Position numbers and translations under genes: made by a program
Assembly (NCBI RefSeq): GCF_945859685.1
Contig: NC_079147.1
Span: 281,085,679 to 281,149,678 of the forward strand
Direction of reading: 5' to 3'
From: Eupeodes corollae
Lineage: Eukaryota; Arthropoda; Insecta; Diptera; Syrphidae
Length of the DNA stretch: 64,000 bases
In this document: positions 10,919 to 22,140 of the stretch, one piece after another
Position numbering within the stretch: the stretch's first letter is position 1
Layout: each line of letters begins with the position of its first letter
The notes under the pieces: generated by a model
Told to the model about the DNA's origin: nothing
The model's input: the letters and a program-made list of their open reading frames with translations, nothing else
Databases searched by the model: none

Positions 10919-13900
10919 AGCACAAAATTCCAAAATACACCAAAATATTTGGGGTATATTTTACACTTTCGTGATATACATTTTGAATATAAAAAATACA
11001 CCACTTTTTGGTGCAATATTTGAACATTTAATTTCGATTCAGTGTAAATTATACCGCGTCACCGTTTAAAATTTGCACCAGCTGTGCAAAAAGTATACCG
11101 AATTTTGGTATTTAAATTGTGCTAGTGGTATACAAATTGTTCTGGTAACTAGAATAAATAATACTCTAGAGGTGTATGTTATGTTCTAAAAATAAACTCA
11201 ATTCTTACACCTCAATGGTATACAATTTACACCACTTTTTGTGGATAAGCTTTCCCAAGAGCGTGAAAAATACACGATGATTTGATGGATTAAATATACC
11301 ATTAGTGTAAAAAATTCAAAACTCAGAATTCATTTTGAAACAAAATATACACCGAAGTTTATTTCTTTTATCGGAAACTAGTTTGATGAATTAAAATTTA
11401 CACCATGATTTATTTCCTGATGGAAAATGTATATAAAAGAATTCCGATCTTTCTAATTCATAATATGTGCGCAATAAAATCAGTAATTAATATGAATTTG
11501 AGTGTCTCATTTCAAAACGAAGTATATTCTGTCGACTGATTTTCGGACGTACCCCATCTAAAAATCGAGCGCCTTAATAATTTTACTTAATTAAAGCTTT
11601 CTAAATAGATTCATGAAAATTAATTTTTCAAAATTCATAGTTTTTTGGTTGTTCTCATTTTTTTTTTAAATACGTGCTGTTGAAAAAGAGTCGGAAATAC
11701 CAAAAAAGGTGAATTATTCACTCGAAATATATAATATAACAATTAATTATAGTCTTCATTTTGAAGATGGCGGCCAGTGCAATCTCATGTTTGCCTAAAT
11801 ATTTTTTGAAAAATATGGCTGCCGTGTAAAAAATACACTGATTCTTGAATCTAGAGAATAAAATGCACTAATTTAGAAAAACAAGAAAAAAATACACCAC
11901 TTGAGACAATTATATGCCATCTTCTATTTTCGGTACATTTATTTTGCTGAAAACTGTGCAAAATATTCACTGATGTGTATCAATTTGAAAAAATGGTATA
12001 AAAAAGCACCAAGTCAAAGGAGAAATGAAAAAAATGCACCATTGTGCAAAATATATACAGGAATATTTTTCGCTATGTTTAATTTATTCTAAATGGTGTA
12101 GGAAATGTCTAAAAGTTTATTCAAAACAAAAACAAAATTGGTTCATAAGAAGTAAAAATATTTATTAATATTTAGGGACATACGAAGTAGATAAATATTT
12201 ATTTATATTAAGGTACATATGTAACTGCATTAGTAATTTTTAAGTTTTAATTTTAAGCTTTAGGTCGCAATATATGACACGGCTCCCACTCACTAGCATC
12301 GCTCAAATTTGCCGGAAAATCTAATTGGCATTGCTTTTTCTGATTTTTTTTAAGATCTCGGCCAATAAATTTGCTTAAGTTGATGTTGGCAAGACAATTG
12401 ACTGAATATATGAGACGATATATTTAAATTCTATGTTTGGTGTATGGAATGGTGCAAATTTTACCACAATAGTGTATTTATTAGACCCATTCTCTGTGTT
12501 GTGTACATATTTCACCAAAAAAGAGTATAAATTACACCTCTTCCCTGTGTGGTGTATTCATTCAAGTATATTCTACCAAAATAGTGTATTAATTACACCC
12601 ATTGTTATGTGTGGTGTTTTTGTCTATACCAAACTAATGAGTGTGTTTAAGGTACACCAAACTCTCTGTAAAAAAATAAACAATGCACGAGATGATCTTT
12701 CTTTACAACATATATTGTATTTCAAATAACTTTTTTTTTAGTGAAAAAAATATACCTAAATGTCAACTAAATGTATAAAACATTATAATGTGTGAATTAA
12801 AGGGAAAAAGACGCCTTTTTTAGCGTTAAAAGATTGTTTATTTTGTCTACATTCCATATGATATGGATGTAAGCAAATAAGTTTGCATTTGATATGCGCA
12901 GCAGGATATTCTTTCAGGATAACACTTCAAATAATTATTAAATTTTGAGCTACTCATTTTTGTTAATTATCAATAATTGTAGTGTGAGCACGTTAACAAT
13001 TCAATGGAGACTGAATATATTCAGTCTAAGTTCAATAATATTTTCATATTTATTTTTCACACCATTTAGTTCAGTGTATTTAATTTCCACGGGGTTTAAA
13101 TCTTCCACCAAAATATAATTGCCCATTTCAGATAGTGTATTTTATCTACTAAATATAGTGTACAAAATATTGTACTTTGGTTTGTTTCAGAATCGGATAA
13201 CTTTATGCACCATTAATGGTGTATTATAAAAACATCTAAGAATCAGTTTATTTTGTACACCGAATTTAAAAAAAATTATGAAATTTTGCACAGAAAAGTC
13301 AATGGTGTATTTTGATTACCGGCACATTTTGAAAAATACACCAAAATATTAACAGTCTTATTTAATAGAATTCGCTAAACAGATGAATAGTTATACAGTG
13401 AATAAGGATTTATGTAGGCTCTATGTAACGTTGCAAAAATTCCTATTTATAAAAAAATCTGCTATAAATTTTAGTTATACAATGCTTATATCAAAAAAAG
13501 TGCCAAAAGTACTATAAAATCTGCTAGTTGTCATAGCAACTAAAATATAACAAAATAATTCCAATTATTTGTATGATATTCTCTTTCGAAAATCTATATT
13601 TTTTTTAGATTCTTCGTTTCTTCGGCTCACGAGCTAAACTCGAGAGGCATTATTGTTTTTATTTTAATTTCAAAAAGAGAGGAGAGAAATCAAAATGACA
13701 TTTACGAAATAATAATAACAATAATTTCCTTATGTAGGCTCTATTCAACCTCAAAACGCGTTTAGCTTATTATGGGACTATGCAACCTTGTATAAGTTTT
13801 ATAAATAGCATTTTTGCGTTTAGAGGCATTATAGAGATAACATAACTTTATGTAGGCTCTATACAGCGTTTTTAAATAAGACTGTAAATGTTTTTTCAAT

Positions 13901-13960
13901 TTTCTCAGTTTTGCACCAAAATTATTGAACTTACACCAAAATATGCACCAGTGTGCTACT
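10916..13960. repeat. Unrecognised 3-kb AT-rich block packed with GGTGTA/TACACC motifs, bounded by a short inverted repeat
   Basis: The block begins with AGTAGCACA (10916-10924) and ends with its reverse complement (13952-13960). Between them I count by eye 19 copies of the hexamer TACACC or GGTGTA, in both orientations. They often sit in the form AATACACCAAAATA or TGGTGTATT, at for example 10936, 10997, 11171, 11206, 11228, 11348, 11893, 12095, 12439, 12533, 12551, 12594, 12653, 13218, 13256, 13304, 13337 and 13932. At this base composition about one would be expected. Many near-copies (GCACC, ATACAC) occur as well. No transposase, RT or other coding domain was found. The dispersed short motif in both orientations resembles subterminal transposase-binding motifs of some DNA transposons, so a non-autonomous element is the leading guess. 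A decayed satellite or a regulatory cluster are alternatives. Confidence 0.5.
13410..13862 (+). repeat. Three exact copies of a 15-base motif TTATGTAGGCTCTAT inside the 3-kb block
   Basis: Exact copies lie at 13410-13424, 13730-13744 and 13848-13862, spaced 320 and 118 bases apart. A second motif, AGAGGCATTAT, appears at about 13643 and 13822 between them. This part of the block lacks the GGTGTA motif (none between 13345 and 13930), so the block has an internal subdivision. The function is unknown. Confidence 0.6.
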
Positions 13961-13967
13961 TGAGGGG

Positions 13968-14936
13968 TTTGACTGCTTTCAATTTTATTTTCCTACAACC
14001 ATCTTAAGACTTGTGTACATAGAATATGTACTCATTACAAGTTTAATGCTGGACAAGCCTTTATCTAATTATAGGGTTTTTAAATTGGTAGATATTGGTG
14101 CTCCTTGGTTGCAATTTTGTTTGAATGATTACTGTCAAATCTTTTGTTTATTATTCACATTTGTATGCCAAATCATTATGGCAAGTCACACGATTGAACA
14201 GCACGTTCAAGTGATAAAACTTTATTATCAAAATGAGTGTTTGGAAACGCAAACGTTCCACACATTGATCCCATTTTACAATAGACGTGGTAGCCATCAC
14301 AGTCGATTCTTCCACGTTTATTGGCCAAATTTGAGACGACCAGTTCAGCAAACAATCAGTCAGTACGTTCAAGAAACCCGAGATCGGCCGAGAACATCGC
14401 CGCGGTCCGCAAAAGTGTACATCAGAAACCGAGGCATTCTATTCTTTGCCGTGCACAACAAATCCGCCTTTCGCAGACTTAAACTTGGCCAATTTTGCGT
14501 GGGGACTTGAGCTTACACCCGTACAAGATCCAACTGACCCGGGAGCTCAAAGTTCATGAACATAGACAACGCCGTTTGTTCGCTGACTGGGCTTGGAATT
14601 GTTTGGAAGAGGGCCCAAATTTTGGCCGAAAAACCGTCTTAAGTGACGAGGCTCATTTTTGGATGATTTTTTATGGGACAACACCAACCCACTCGAGGTT
14701 CATATCCTCAATAAGATACCGTTTGTTGTGGATTTTGGTACAACGGAGTAATTGGTCCGTACTTTTTTTGAAAACGACGTAAGTGAGGTGGTCACCGTCA
14801 AAAGCGAGCGCTTCATAACCTTTATAACTTATTTCTTATGGCCCATATTGAACCATCTGGACCTAGATGACATGTGCTGTCAGCAGGACGGTGCCACGTA
14901 CTACGACATTTACACACAACATCTAACCACATTATG
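13968..14936 (+). mobile_element. Mariner-like DNA transposon, copy B: leader and transposase with two catalytic Asp, 3' truncated
   Basis: After the shared leader (13995-14047), the transposase starts near 14180 with SHTIEQHVQVIKLYYQN, an N-terminal helix-turn-helix. QTFHTLIPFY and, in changing frames, a linker follow. Then come DLSLHPYKIQLTRELKVHEH at about 14501-14560 and LEEGPNFGRKTVLSDEAHFW, with the first catalytic Asp codon at 14645-14647. FENDVSEVVTVKSERF follows near 14767. DDMCCQQDGAT contains the second Asp at 14887-14889. The frame stops at 14934-14936, before the third catalytic block (PPRSPDLT type), so the protein is truncated as well as frameshifted. The motif set is that of insect mariner-type transposases with the Asp-Asp-Asp triad. 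Confidence 0.85.
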
Positions 14937-15096
14937 AATTGAATGTCTTAATTTTTGTATTATTTTATATTTTGTATATTTTGTGAATTGAGTTTTTCTA
15001 CAAAACAAAAAACATGTCACCAAATATATCATACAATAAGTTGAATCTCTGTAAAGTTAATGGATTTTACCATTTGGAATTATATTCGATGCAAAC

Positions 15097-15681
15097 GCCC
15101 ATGTTCCGACTTTCGGAAAGTGAATTGTAATCACTTTTCAAATTAAATAATCACGTGAAATGAAATTGCATGTTCTTCAAATCGAATGATTTCGAAAACT
15201 TGGAAATTGCTTTAAACTGTCAGAACTAAAGGATCCTTAATTTTTATCTTGTTTCTGAAGTAAAATGTTTGCTGTTTTGAAGAGGCTCACAATATTAAAG
15301 GAGGCAGAATTCAAGAGAAGAAATAAGAAGACGAATTTTGCGAGACATGGATTTACCTCACACAATTTAGGTGTGTGAAAATTATGTAGTATTGTTCTGA
15401 TAAATAAAGTAATTTTAGATTAAGCAAAGACTTGTATGTTCTAAGGGAAATAGAACCTTTTATAATACATTCATCGACCGATTCCTAACAGAAGAAAGCT
15501 ATCAAAGATCAATTCATAGAAATAAAAAATGTGATTTGAATGCATTCAGAAAATGGAGCACACCAAATTACACAACATCCATTTGCATGTTCAAAAATCC
15601 AATTCACGATAACGATTTGTGGAACACCCAAATTCACTTTCGAAAAGTGTATTCACAATGAGTGAAATGCGAAACATGGGC
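15097..15681. mobile_element. Candidate MITE with imperfect terminal inverted repeats
   Basis: The left end GCCCATGTTCCG (15097-) matches the reverse complement of the right end CGAAACATGGGC (15670-15681) with one mismatch. Behind each end lies a further partly matching run containing CACTTTTC. A GCATGTTC also recurs internally on both sides. No coding domain is present in the 585 bases. I could not find a convincing target-site duplication, so the boundaries are provisional. Confidence 0.4.
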
Positions 15682-16416
15682 AAAAACAACATATTTCATC
15701 ATGTATTGCGTTAAATCGGCCCTATGAGTGCTTCATTTAGCTGATTCAGCGGGTTTAGGATACTAATTTTTAAAATTAAAGACAGTCAGCTTCAAGAACT
15801 CAGTTTATATTTTATAACAAATATTTTTTCGGATATGTTGTACTCTAGCAAAAAATGCGGAAATGCATCAAATTTTTGTATCTAAAAAAATTAAGGATCT
15901 TAAGCACCGTTTTTCAATCCAAATCATTTTGAATATACCTTCAATTATGTAAATAAACTGAGATATATTATTTTTCCAGTTTTATTTTTTTCTTAACAAG
16001 GATAACATTCAATTTAATATGAGTACAAGACCTACGTATTCACTGTACATATACTTTTCGTGTATCATCGGTTTAAGTCCGTTTGAAATATGTTTCCCTA
16101 TTAAGTTCAGTATTAAGATCCACCTGTGCCACATAAGTACCCTACTTCCATCACTCAATTACCCTTTGAAAATCATCTCCTTCGTATACTATAAATCCGT
16201 TTCTTCAAATCCAACAAAGCTGTGTACAGAAAGGAGAGCCTTTTTTAACAGAAAAATATATATGTATAAATAAAAAAAAGGAAGAAAGAAAGAATTCAGA
16301 ATTGAATTTCAAATTTATATCAATTGAATTTATGCCAAATTAATCTTATCGAATCTCAGTTTAAATTGAATTTCAATCTTTCGACCTTATTTTGAGATAT
16401 TTCTTTTGCCATAACA

Positions 16417-16560
16417 GATGTTGCTGCAGCTGCTGTTGCTGTTTCTGCTACTGGCTGCTCCTGGGTCTCGATCTGGGTCTGGGTCTGGGCTGGGTCCTGC
16501 TGTGGTAATGGTATATCTTTTATAATGCTGCTGCTCCTACTGCTCCTCTTCCCATTTAAG
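16417..16560 (+). repeat. CTG-rich tract with TGGGTC repeats; also encodes a signal-peptide-like 35-codon ORF
   Basis: CTG, TTG and GCT triplets and then repeats of TCTGGG make up most of this stretch. An ATG at 16418 opens a frame to a TAA at 16523-16525 reading MLLQLLLLFLLLAAPGSRSG and then Gly/Ser-rich. That has the n-h-c layout of a secretion signal. Leu-rich frames are an automatic product of CTG repeats, so I treat it as a simple repeat first and a possible secretory exon second. Confidence 0.4.
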
Positions 16561-17639
16561 GTCCTCGCACAACCGAGAACGGTTAATTTATTTTGTTGTA
16601 TTATTTTTCGTCATAGCAAAAAATATCGATTTAAATCGAAAGTTAACCACACATTATGCCATATGTTTAAAGAAGAGTAGCCTTATGTTTTTTGTGTTTT
16701 TATTTTTTGGCCCAAAGGACCATTTTTCTATGCTACAACTTTTGGTCATGGTAGATTGCTCTTCAGCAGCCAACAGAGAAAAAAAGGTCCTTTTTCATTT
16801 TTGTTTGTGTGTTCACCTCTCGTATGTGTTGTGGGAAATAATCGTTTTATTATTGGTTTTGGTTTTCCAAGTTTGTATTTCTTTTTGTTTTGATTTTATT
16901 TGTTACCAACAATTTTTGAACAAGGACGAGATCGCAGGGATGTGCTTATAGATGTTTTTTTTTTCTTACCCGTTTGTCAGAAAGGTTTAAATTCCGGGAA
17001 TTCTTTTTACTCTTTTGTGTGAGTATGTATTTGGTCTGTTGCTTCCTTCTTTATACCAATCCTGTGTGAAAGCGGTTAGGATAAAGGGTTTCGATTGGTG
17101 TTTTCTCTTGCGGTAAATTTCACTATCGATTTTGGGGGTTTCGAATATCGTTTAATGGTCTTTTAGTGAGATTTAATGTTATTTTGTTTTCCTTCTATGT
17201 TGTTTTTGCCTGCCTTAAGGATTTATTGCTTCCCAAGCGAAGGTAAATATAAGTATTTTTTTGTATTTTCCATTTAATCAAAAAGAAGGAAAAATACCCG
17301 TAAAGCCCGCCATTCCTGCCCTAAACGTTTAAAAGAACATCAAAAACATATCCTGTTTTCTTTTTATAACCAATTTAAAAAGGGATAACACACTAAAATA
17401 ACAACCCTGGAACATTATGACTAATTAAAATACAAGACTCTGTGACAGGGTGTAGTTTGGTGTATACAGCTGCAGACAAAATAGTAGGAACAAAGCTTAA
17501 TTTTTGGGTATTATGGAAAAAGAGTTTAAAATTTAAGTTGAAACAAAACAATACATTTCGACAGAAAATGCCAATTATTTATTGGTAGGTTATGTTTGAT
17601 AATTATTCGTAATTCTTTTTTCATAAATGAACTAGGTTA

Positions 17640-19460
17640 GGTTATAGGTTATAGTGGGTGTCCGTGATGGAATAGGACACATTTAGGACAGTTTAATGGC
17701 CAATTCTAATTCCACATGAATCTCAAGTCTTTTTTCGAAGCTCAATGTGATAGTGTCCGATTGACAAGCTTATATGCGATCTGCTTAGAGAGAGCAAACA
17801 GCTTGAGCGCCAGATGTTTTTCGTGGTTCAACAGCTATGGATTGTTATAGAGTTTGTCACAGAGAGACAGAGTCCAGGGATTTCATAGCAGCCTGAATAT
17901 TTGAGAAAATACGCACAAGAACCCACTACAATGATTGGGAAGACTGAATGAGAGACTTAATTTCAGTCGTTCGGAGTACACACCTCTACCAACTCCTTCA
18001 TGTGGTTATGATCCATCTGTATAAAAATGGACTGACTCGTTTTCCAGGAATGCCCTATCCTCCCAGAAAGATCTGAAAGGTATAGAAATCTGGAATGGGG
18101 TCGTGCGAAGCAATTCGCTTATACAAAGCAAGGCTTAACGTTATATTTTATTTAGTTTCTCACGGTTTATAACTTTTACTAAAGCAATTCGCCATTTCAC
18201 ACCGTACATAAAAACCAAGGCACTAAGCTTCGTCATGAGATCTTCTTTTAGATACTTTTAATTTAGAGAGGGCAAACATATGGAACTTTGTATTTCCTAG
18301 AAAATGGGACCAAATCGGTTTTGTGTGGGTTGAAACCCAGTCCTCACCGATTAGCCCAAAGTATTAGCTTGTCTAAGACGTTTTGTAAGAGTTCCTGTAG
18401 GGTATTTAGATGCTTTTCTGAAACTGCTATAGGAATGTCATCCGCATAGGTAATCACTGTGAAACCCTCCGCGTCCAGACCAGTTAGGATTTCATTTAGC
18501 ACCAGGTTCGAGAGGAGAGGAGTGTTCTTCTACTAACGAATCTTCTAGCAGAAAAGTTGCCCAGTTTTGAGTAAGTTATTCAAACGAACCCTCTACGTTC
18601 AGTGAAGCTAGTCCAGATGTGATTGAAAACAACCATAGTGAACTATCTATAATGGAGGGCCTATTGTAACACCGTTTCCAACAATTCGCCTTTACAATAA
18701 GCATGTTAAGGCATAGACAGAAGTCATAGAAGAAAGTCTTAAGAAGGAATGATTATAGGCTTGTAGGTGGGGGATCTTTAGGGTTGTGTTGCTAGCATTT
18801 CTCTGCTTTGGATATGAAAACAACTATCACTTCTTTCATGACGAAGGAATATAAGTATACCAGATATAGAAGGCTGTCAAAAATTGATCAAGAATTGGTA
18901 CAATTATGTCTGAGGCCTTTTGTGGTTCGGCTGGTACTATTCCATCTGGTCCTGCAAATTAAAATGGTTTGAAGTCATTAAGAGCCCATTGTAGCTTGTC
19001 CAGGAAAGTGAGTATCAATTACTAAGTTCAGCGATTCTTCACTTGACATTATCCAGTAGCTCTCTGCATTTTTCAGACAGATTGGCGTCGCTGGATTAGT
19101 TGAAAGAATTTGTGATAGGGGTCTCGGAATTTTCTTATATTGCATCACAGAAGGACCGTCATAAAGATCGCTTAGATTATCTTAGGGCCTTTTTATAACT
19201 TCTTAAGCACTCTTTATAAGAATTTCCGAGAGTTTAGCTTGGTCAAAGAGTTTTGTACATGCTCTTCTAACCATTTTAGTTTCCTTTTTCCTCGTATGAC
19301 TACAAGTGTCCAAGCAATTTCTAACTTTTTATTCATAGCTAAATAGTTTCGGTTTTGTTAAGCTTTGTATTGCGTTTCTGCATGTAGCCCAATCAGTTTT
19401 CAGAAAATTTCGAAACATCGATGGACTAGGGTTTTTATCCACATTGCTATTGAATTGGAT
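17640..19460 (-). mobile_element. Non-LTR retrotransposon with reverse transcriptase and RNase H domain, degraded
   Basis: Minus-strand reading shows the following order. A pre-RT region (NPSPSMFRNFLKTDWAT near 19430-19380, then SSEESLNLVIDTHFP) leads to DKLQWALNDFKPF and AGPDGIVPAEPQKASDIIVP near 18960-18905. The fingers region is partly readable (NPKD, SSFLLKT). The segment NLVLNEILTGLDAEGFTVI precedes the catalytic box TYADDIPIAVSEKHL, with YADD at 18437-18448. LQELLQNVLDKLILWANR follows. An RNase H domain begins with HFYTDGS (YTDG at 18012-18023), then GVYSERLKLSLSFSLPN. A weakened FSNIQAAMKSLDSV stands where SDSQAA is usual. The RNase H domain points to an I/R1/LOA-type element rather than Jockey. 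The 3' end abuts a short TTAGGTTA run at 17635-17650. Multiple stops; not functional. Confidence 0.88.
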
Positions 19461-20924
19461 ATACTATGGTAAGAGAACGAGTGTAATTTGGGTACCATTT
19501 CCATTGGCATGGCATTAAGAAAGAAAATTTTAGAACTTCAGATATATCTTGAATTCTTTCTTGAACTTATTGTTCTGTGGCAATGTTCCAGATTCAAAAC
19601 TCTTACATTTTTAATCAAACTAGACTATTGTATGAGACTTTTCCTTCAAGTGTTTCTATTATTTTGGCAATAAGTGTAGGCATATTTAGACGAATATTTA
19701 TGATGAGTTCTGTCAACTCATCTTGATGTCCCTGTGACATGATGATGTTTTTTTTGTTTTTCTTCACTTCTTGTTTCGTTGTCTTTTGGTGTTGCCATTC
19801 AATTTTTAAACGATAGATGATGCTAGCATAGGATATCCTTTGTGACACTCTCTCTTTCTTTCTTAGACAAAGAAAAGAGTATGGTATTATCCTTTGTACG
19901 AATGTTGTTTACCCATAATATTATGCAAATTATGGAATAATAATGCTAATTTCTACGTCATTTTGTGTGTTTAGATTGAGGCTTAGACAGAGACTGAGAG
20001 TAAAAGAGATAGAAGAACTCATAGAAAAGGAGGCATAGCTTTCAAAATTTGAATTAAATCCATAGAATGTCTCTCAGGCTTTTATAAGGACATCATGCTA
20101 CATAATATAAAGACGACAGAAAGGAGAAGAAGAAGAACATAATTGTGTTAATTATAGTTAAAGTCTCTTTCTATCTCATCTTTGTTGGTTAGTTCCTAAA
20201 AGTATAGGACAAGTATTATGGAATATGTAATTTTAGTCTTTAAATGCAGAAAATGTTATTAAAATATTTTTGGTTGGAAATAAGCCAGATACATGGTCAA
20301 AGCATTCCTCTCTCGAAAAGACGAACGTATAATTAGTCTATAGTTATAAGTTAGAAGGTAAGAAAGGAGAAGGATTTTGTCTATTAAATTATTGTCTTTT
20401 TGTTGTGCGGCTTATAGATAAATGTTATGATAAAATGGAAGCAGATGTTTTGGGTAAAACTAATTAAAATGCTGCATAGGAGAAAGCAAATCTCGGGAAT
20501 TAAGTTATTGAAGATGGAATTCAGTAATAGGATGAAAGATTTTTTCTGCCAGGGATTTAATTAAGAGACTTCTTTTATAAGAAGAAAATCTTATCAGTGG
20601 CTAAATTTAAATATAATTATATGAATATCATTTTTCTACTAAGCCTATGTAAGATGCTGATTATTTGATGAAAGTAGGAATTAGTCTAATTTCGATCTAA
20701 GAACAGAGCTACATATTCTGACTTTATAAGCTTTCATAACTACAACCCCACTAAGTCAACTTATGTGTATGCCTCCCATCCACACAGTCCTTTTCATAAG
20801 CGAAATGTAACTCGCTTGATCTTCTTTTACCACTAGTAGTCAAATCCACGCAGCACACTGCGGATTCTACTGAATGCCGCTATGCTCTCTCAAGGCTTAG
20901 AGACAAGAAGATTTGTGAGAATGT
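19461..20924. other. AT-rich stretch, nothing recognised
   Basis: The left few hundred bases may be the decayed endonuclease portion of the minus-strand element that ends at 19460, but I could not read convincing motifs. The rest shows no gene, repeat or element. Open frames at 19488-19673 and 19615-19848 overlap on opposite strands and look like chance. Confidence 0.3.
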
Positions 20925-21425
20925 TTGTATTTTTCTAGCACTTCTTTAAGTTTGATCTTTTCTGTTTGCTACAAAGGCAAAACGATAACAAGCTTTTTGG
21001 TTTACATTCAACAGAAAAGTCTGCCTTCTGAATTTTCCAAACTCATGAAAATTTGTATCAAATATCATGATAATTTTAATCTACCTCCACAAAAAGTAAA
21101 GGATGGTCTGGATAATTTTCGTCAAATTACAGTCGAAGTTAATATAATCCCTTCCAACATCAATAAACATATGAAATTGATCTTCGTGCTTTAGATCATT
21201 TAATAAAACAATGCGACCCCCTTGATGAAAATTAATTGTTTGGGGATTTAAACCTTTTACAGATTAAATGGATAGTGTCAGTGACCACGGATCAATTTAT
21301 ACTTGTTATCCCTCTTCGGCAAAAGATTGTCTTGTTGTAGATCATTTGACTGATTCAAGCCTCAGCCAAGCAAGTGGTATTCTAAATAATATAAACCGCC
21401 AACTTGACTTTATACTCACGGTTGC
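20925..21425 (+). mobile_element. Jockey-like element fragment: end of gag-like ORF1 joined to endonuclease domain
   Basis: The first part reads SEFSKLMKICIKYHDNFN then PPQKVKDGLDNF (about 21028-21110). It matches, in pattern, ELMKILLKFHDGL then PQKVREDL readable near 46289-46355. Immediately after comes ITVEVNIIPSN, and then ALDHLIKQCDPLDE (about 21190-21232), which belong to the endonuclease. A GDLN segment stands where the endonuclease GDFN box is expected near 21242-21253. DSVSDHGSIYTCYPSS and ASGILNNINRQLDFILT follow. The close junction of gag-like and endonuclease sequence suggests an internal deletion. Stops and frameshifts make it a relic. Confidence 0.75.
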
Positions 21426-21504
21426 CACTTGAAAAAAATTGCATGAACAAAGCTGAAAATAAAAATGACTAATCGTACCAACTTCCTAACTTCCCATAAA
21501 ATAG

Positions 21505-22140
21505 TATTGTAATCGGTTCGATTTGTTGAATTGAAAATTTTTATATTTCTCGACGTTTCAAGGTTCCTAGAGTCTAAGTAAAATATATTTATAGAGAAGT
21601 CTGTGCGTGAGTGTGTATAAATACGTTCGGGAAGAATAACATTTTTGACACCTGGTCAAATTTTGAGAAAAGCGAATTGACATTTTTTTACAAAAAAAAC
21701 CTTAAAAAAACAATAGTAAAACTTGGTAAAAATTAACTTCGACTCAAACATTTTTTCAAAAATTAAGAAACTATTGGCTTTAAGTTAATTATATCTCACA
21801 GAAAATATTTTTTCGGGCATTCCGTAAATTTTGCATAAAAATCCAACAGTCAAGCTTTTTTAATAAAAAAATAAAATCTACAATAAAAAGTACGCAAATG
21901 CTACAAACATTTAGTTTCAATTGACTTTTGACTAAAAATCTCGTAAGCGAGAATAGATTTTAAAATCAAACTATTTCATCATATCCAAAATATTGTTGGT
22001 AATTTTTAATTTGTTTTAGAATAATTCAACTGACACCATTTTTAGAAAATCACGAAAGCCAACAAACCTTTTAAGCAAGAAAAATCGGCAGGCGGAATGG
22101 ATAGTTATCAGTATTGGTGGCACCCCAGCATCTTTTTTTT
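21505..22140 (+). repeat. Interspersed non-coding repeat, long copy 1
   Basis: The head carries GACGTTTCAAGGTTCCTAGA near 21553-21572 and a TGTGCGTGAGTGTG segment near 21602, matching the head of the copy at 23575-25027. The tail carries AAAATATTGTTGGTAATTTT, then CTTTTAAGCAAGA, then GGCACCCCAGCATCTTTTTTTT, the degenerate form of the family tail GGGTCGCATCC-GCCTCTTTTT. No open frame. Between head and tail lie degenerate subrepeats with GAATTGACA and AAAATATT. Confidence 0.65.

Larger units (their letters stand above)
14937..17630. other. Mostly non-coding; holds an inverted-repeat candidate and a CTG-rich tract
   Basis: Apart from the inverted-repeat candidate at 15097-15681 and the CTG/TGGGTC-rich tract at 16417-16560, I see no gene. 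Open frames at 16019-16273 and 16685-16951 have no recognisable domain and the composition of chance frames. Confidence 0.3.

Noticed and set aside
12433..12729. 98-codon open frame inside the 3-kb block
   Set aside because: Its translation simply follows the TACACC/GGTGTA-rich DNA and shows no domain.
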